A DNA stretch of 9,225 nt from Paracoccaceae bacterium. Lineage in GTDB: Bacteria; Pseudomonadota; Alphaproteobacteria; Rhodobacterales; Rhodobacteraceae. The stretch lies in the NCBI GenBank assembly GCA_004566265.1, contig SPLB01000140.1:1-9225 (forward strand). The letters are read 5' to 3'. Below, piece by piece: positions 7,866-9,225 of the stretch. The position numbers and the translations under genes were made by a program. Numbering within the stretch: position 1 is the first letter of the stretch; every line of letters starts with the position of its first letter. The notes under the pieces were generated by a model. It did no database searches, was not told the origin of the DNA, and worked only from the letters and a program-made list of their open reading frames with translations.

Positions 7866-7878
7866 AATATCTTGTTAA
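7864..7878 (+). promoter_or_regulatory. Near-consensus CtrA-type site upstream of ftsZ
   Basis: GTAA (7864-7867), seven nt, then TTAA (7875-7878) matches TTAA-N7-TTAA with one mismatch. It overlaps the end of the possible -10 element and lies 42 nt before the ftsZ start. In Caulobacter CtrA represses ftsZ, and a site at or downstream of the -10 would suit repression. A single imperfect site has a fair chance of arising by accident, so this is weaker than the tandem array before ddl. Confidence 0.35.
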
Positions 7879-7882
7879 TCAT

Positions 7883-7898
7883 GCCCTTGCGGGAGGGC
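7883..7898 (+). repeat. Small stem-loop in the ftsZ leader
   Basis: GCCCT (7883-7887) pairs perfectly with AGGGC (7894-7898) around the loop TGCGGG. It lies 13 nt before the GGAAAG ribosome site region (7912-7917) of ftsZ and could affect transcript stability or initiation. The stem is short. Confidence 0.3.
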
Positions 7899-7920
7899 TA
7901 ACAACACAGGCGGAAAGAGC

Positions 7921-9225
7921 ATGGCTTTGAACCTTTCGATGCCCGATAACGATGAACTTAAGCCGAAGATCACGGTCTTTGGAGTTGGTGGGGCAGGCGG
8001 CAATGCCGTCAACAACATGATCGCCAAAGAGCTTGAGGGTGTGGAGTTCGTCGTCGCGAACACAGACGCGCAAGCTCTGCAGCAGAACGCAGCTCAAAGC
8101 CGCGTCCAGCTGGGTGTGAAAGTCACCGAAGGTCTTGGTGCCGGTGCACGTCCGGCAGTGGGTTCTGCCGCAGCGGAAGAAAGCATCGAGCAGATCGTCG
8201 ACCATTTGGCGGGGGCGCATATGTGCTTTATCACTGCCGGAATGGGCGGCGGCACTGGCACCGGCGCGGCTCCGATCATTGCGCAGGCAGCACGAGAGCT
8301 TGGCGTTCTGACCGTTGGTGTTGTCACCAAGCCATTTCAGTTCGAAGGCAACAAGCGGATGCGGCAGGCTGAAGAGGGTGTGGAAGCTCTTCAAAAGGTC
8401 GTTGATACGCTTATCATTATCCCAAACCAGAACCTCTTCCGTTTGGCCAATGAAAAGACGACCTTTACCGAGGCGTTTTCCATGGCCGATGACGTGCTGT
8501 ACCAAGGGGTTAAAGGCGTAACCGATCTGATGGTGCGCCCGGGTCTGATCAACCTTGACTTTGCGGACGTGCGCGCCGTGATGGACGAGATGGGCAAAGC
8601 GATGATGGGCACGGGCGAGGCCGAGGGCGAAGATCGTGCGATCCAAGCAGCTGAGAAAGCCATTGCCAACCCGCTTCTGGACGAAATCAGCCTGCGCGGC
8701 GCCAACGGTGTTCTAATCAATATCACCGGCAGCCACGATCTCACCCTCTTCGAACTGGATGAAGCTGCCAATCGCATCCGTGAAGAGGTGGATCCGGACG
8801 CAAACATTATCGTGGGTTCGACGCTCGATACTGGTATGGAAGGTAAAATCCGCGTGTCCGTCGTGGCAACCGGTATTGATGCATCTCACGTCCAAAGCGA
8901 CATCCCGGTCCCCCGCCGTTCGATGTCTGCACCGTTGAAGTCGACCGTCTCGGTGGAAGACAAGCAGCCAGCGCCGCTAGAGCTGTCCCACCCGATTGCG
9001 GAGCCTGCCCCAGCACGCGTGGCGGCACAGCCTGCGGCTGTTGCTGAACCTGCGCCAGCCCCTGCGACGACACAAGAAGAACCCTCCCTTTTTGATGCAC
9101 GTCAGGTGGAAGCGCCGGCTGCATATCAGGCTCAGACCGATGGAGTGCGGCCGCCCGCATACCAGAGCGCTACACGACAACCGGTGGCACAACCCGCACA
9201 GCAACCGATGATGCAAAACCCCGTA
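7921..9225 (+). CDS. ftsZ: FtsZ, tubulin-like division GTPase (5' part, runs off the window)
   Basis: FtsZ polymerises into the cytoplasmic Z-ring that organises division. The frame is open from ATG 7921 to the last base, 435 codons, with no stop in the window. The GTPase core is intact: [11 protein letters not shown] (21-31), NTDAQAL (47-53), tubulin signature GGGTGTG (109-115), and T7 loop [11 protein letters not shown] (211-221) with catalytic N211, D213 and D216. The core ends near residue 320 (RVSVVATGI). After it comes a linker of at least 110 residues rich in Ala, Pro and Gln, with repeated PAPA-type stretches, predicted disordered. E. coli FtsZ is 383 residues in all, so this is a long-linker form as in Caulobacter and Rhodobacterales. 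The C-terminal peptide that binds FtsA lies outside the window. The start has GGAAAG at 7912-7917; the preceding 420-nt gap suggests separate control from ftsA. Confidence 0.98.
   Translation, partial: MALNLSMPDNDELKPKITVFGVGGAGGNAVNNMIAKELEGVEFVVANTDAQALQQNAAQSRVQLGVKVTEGLGAGARPAVGSAAAEESIEQIVDHLAGAHMCFITAGMGGGTGTGAAPIIAQAARELGVLTVGVVTKPFQFEGNKRMRQAEEGVEALQKVVDTLIIIPNQNLFRLANEKTTFTEAFSMADDVLYQGVKGVTDLMVRPGLINLDFADVRAVMDEMGKAMMGTGEAEGEDRAIQAAEKAIANPLLDEISLRGANGVLINITGSHDLTLFELDEAANRIREEVDPDANIIVGSTLDTGMEGKIRVSVVATGIDASHVQSDIPVPRRSMSAPLKSTVSVEDKQPAPLELSHPIAEPAPARVAAQPAAVAEPAPAPATTQEEPSLFDARQVEAPAAYQAQTDGVRPPAYQSATRQPVAQPAQQPMMQNPV

Larger units (their letters stand above)
7501..7920 (+). other. 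420-nt intergenic region between ftsA and ftsZ
   Basis: No convincing gene is present. Small frames such as ATG 7573 (10 codons) and ATG 7611 (9 codons) lack good ribosome sites. Short inverted repeats are the ACCG/CGGT pair at 7622-7635, an imperfect GAGA/TCTC stem near 7640-7656, and the clearer hairpins listed separately. A TTGATG at 7725-7730, 17 nt before GCTAGG (7748), is a weak promoter candidate. No clear intrinsic terminator with a T-run follows ftsA. The length and content suggest that ftsZ has its own promoter and a long regulatory region, although read-through from ftsA cannot be excluded. Confidence 0.6.

Noticed and set aside
7879..8646. A 255-codon open frame on the - strand
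   Set aside because: It is antisense to the conserved ftsZ GTPase core, has no recognisable motif and no ribosome site that I can support.

Overview
This window is a stretch of a division and cell wall (dcw) gene cluster from an alphaproteobacterium, most likely a roseobacter-type member of the Rhodobacterales. The gene order is ftsW (3' end) - murG - murC - DUF2484-type small membrane protein - murB - ddl - ftsQ - ftsA - ftsZ (5' part), all on the + strand. Four things support the lineage: the small membrane protein between murC and murB, an FtsZ with a long Ala/Pro/Gln-rich linker, the fairly GC-rich coding sequence, and CtrA-type TTAA-N7-TTAA sites in an intergenic region.

Region 1 (1-4075) is a compact peptidoglycan-precursor block. 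FtsW is the septal SEDS glycosyltransferase. MurG makes lipid II, MurC adds L-Ala to UDP-MurNAc, and MurB makes UDP-MurNAc. The DUF2484-type protein has no assigned role. Gaps are short (about 14, 27 and 34 nt, then about 91 nt before murB), which suggests one transcript coming from upstream of the window.

Region 2 (4076-4355) is a non-coding break before ddl. It contains an AT-rich inverted repeat just after murB, three TTAA half-sites spaced exactly 11 nt apart (two overlapping perfect CtrA-type boxes), and a leader with several short inverted repeats. I read it as the promoter and leader of a ddl-ftsQ-ftsA unit.

Region 3 (4356-7500) holds ddl, ftsQ and ftsA, which overlap: ddl/ftsQ by 13 nt and ftsQ/ftsA by an ATGA. 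This points to translational coupling of D-Ala-D-Ala synthesis with two divisome proteins.

Region 4 (7501-7920) is a 420-nt stretch without a convincing gene. It carries hairpins, a possible -10 element and a near-consensus CtrA-type site, so ftsZ probably has its own regulated promoter. Region 5 (7921-9225) is ftsZ, cut off by the window edge inside its linker.

The genes are well-known families with intact motifs, and I see no mobile element, CRISPR array, tRNA, rRNA or new multi-gene system. The parts worth a second look are the regulatory DNA and the uncharacterised small membrane protein.
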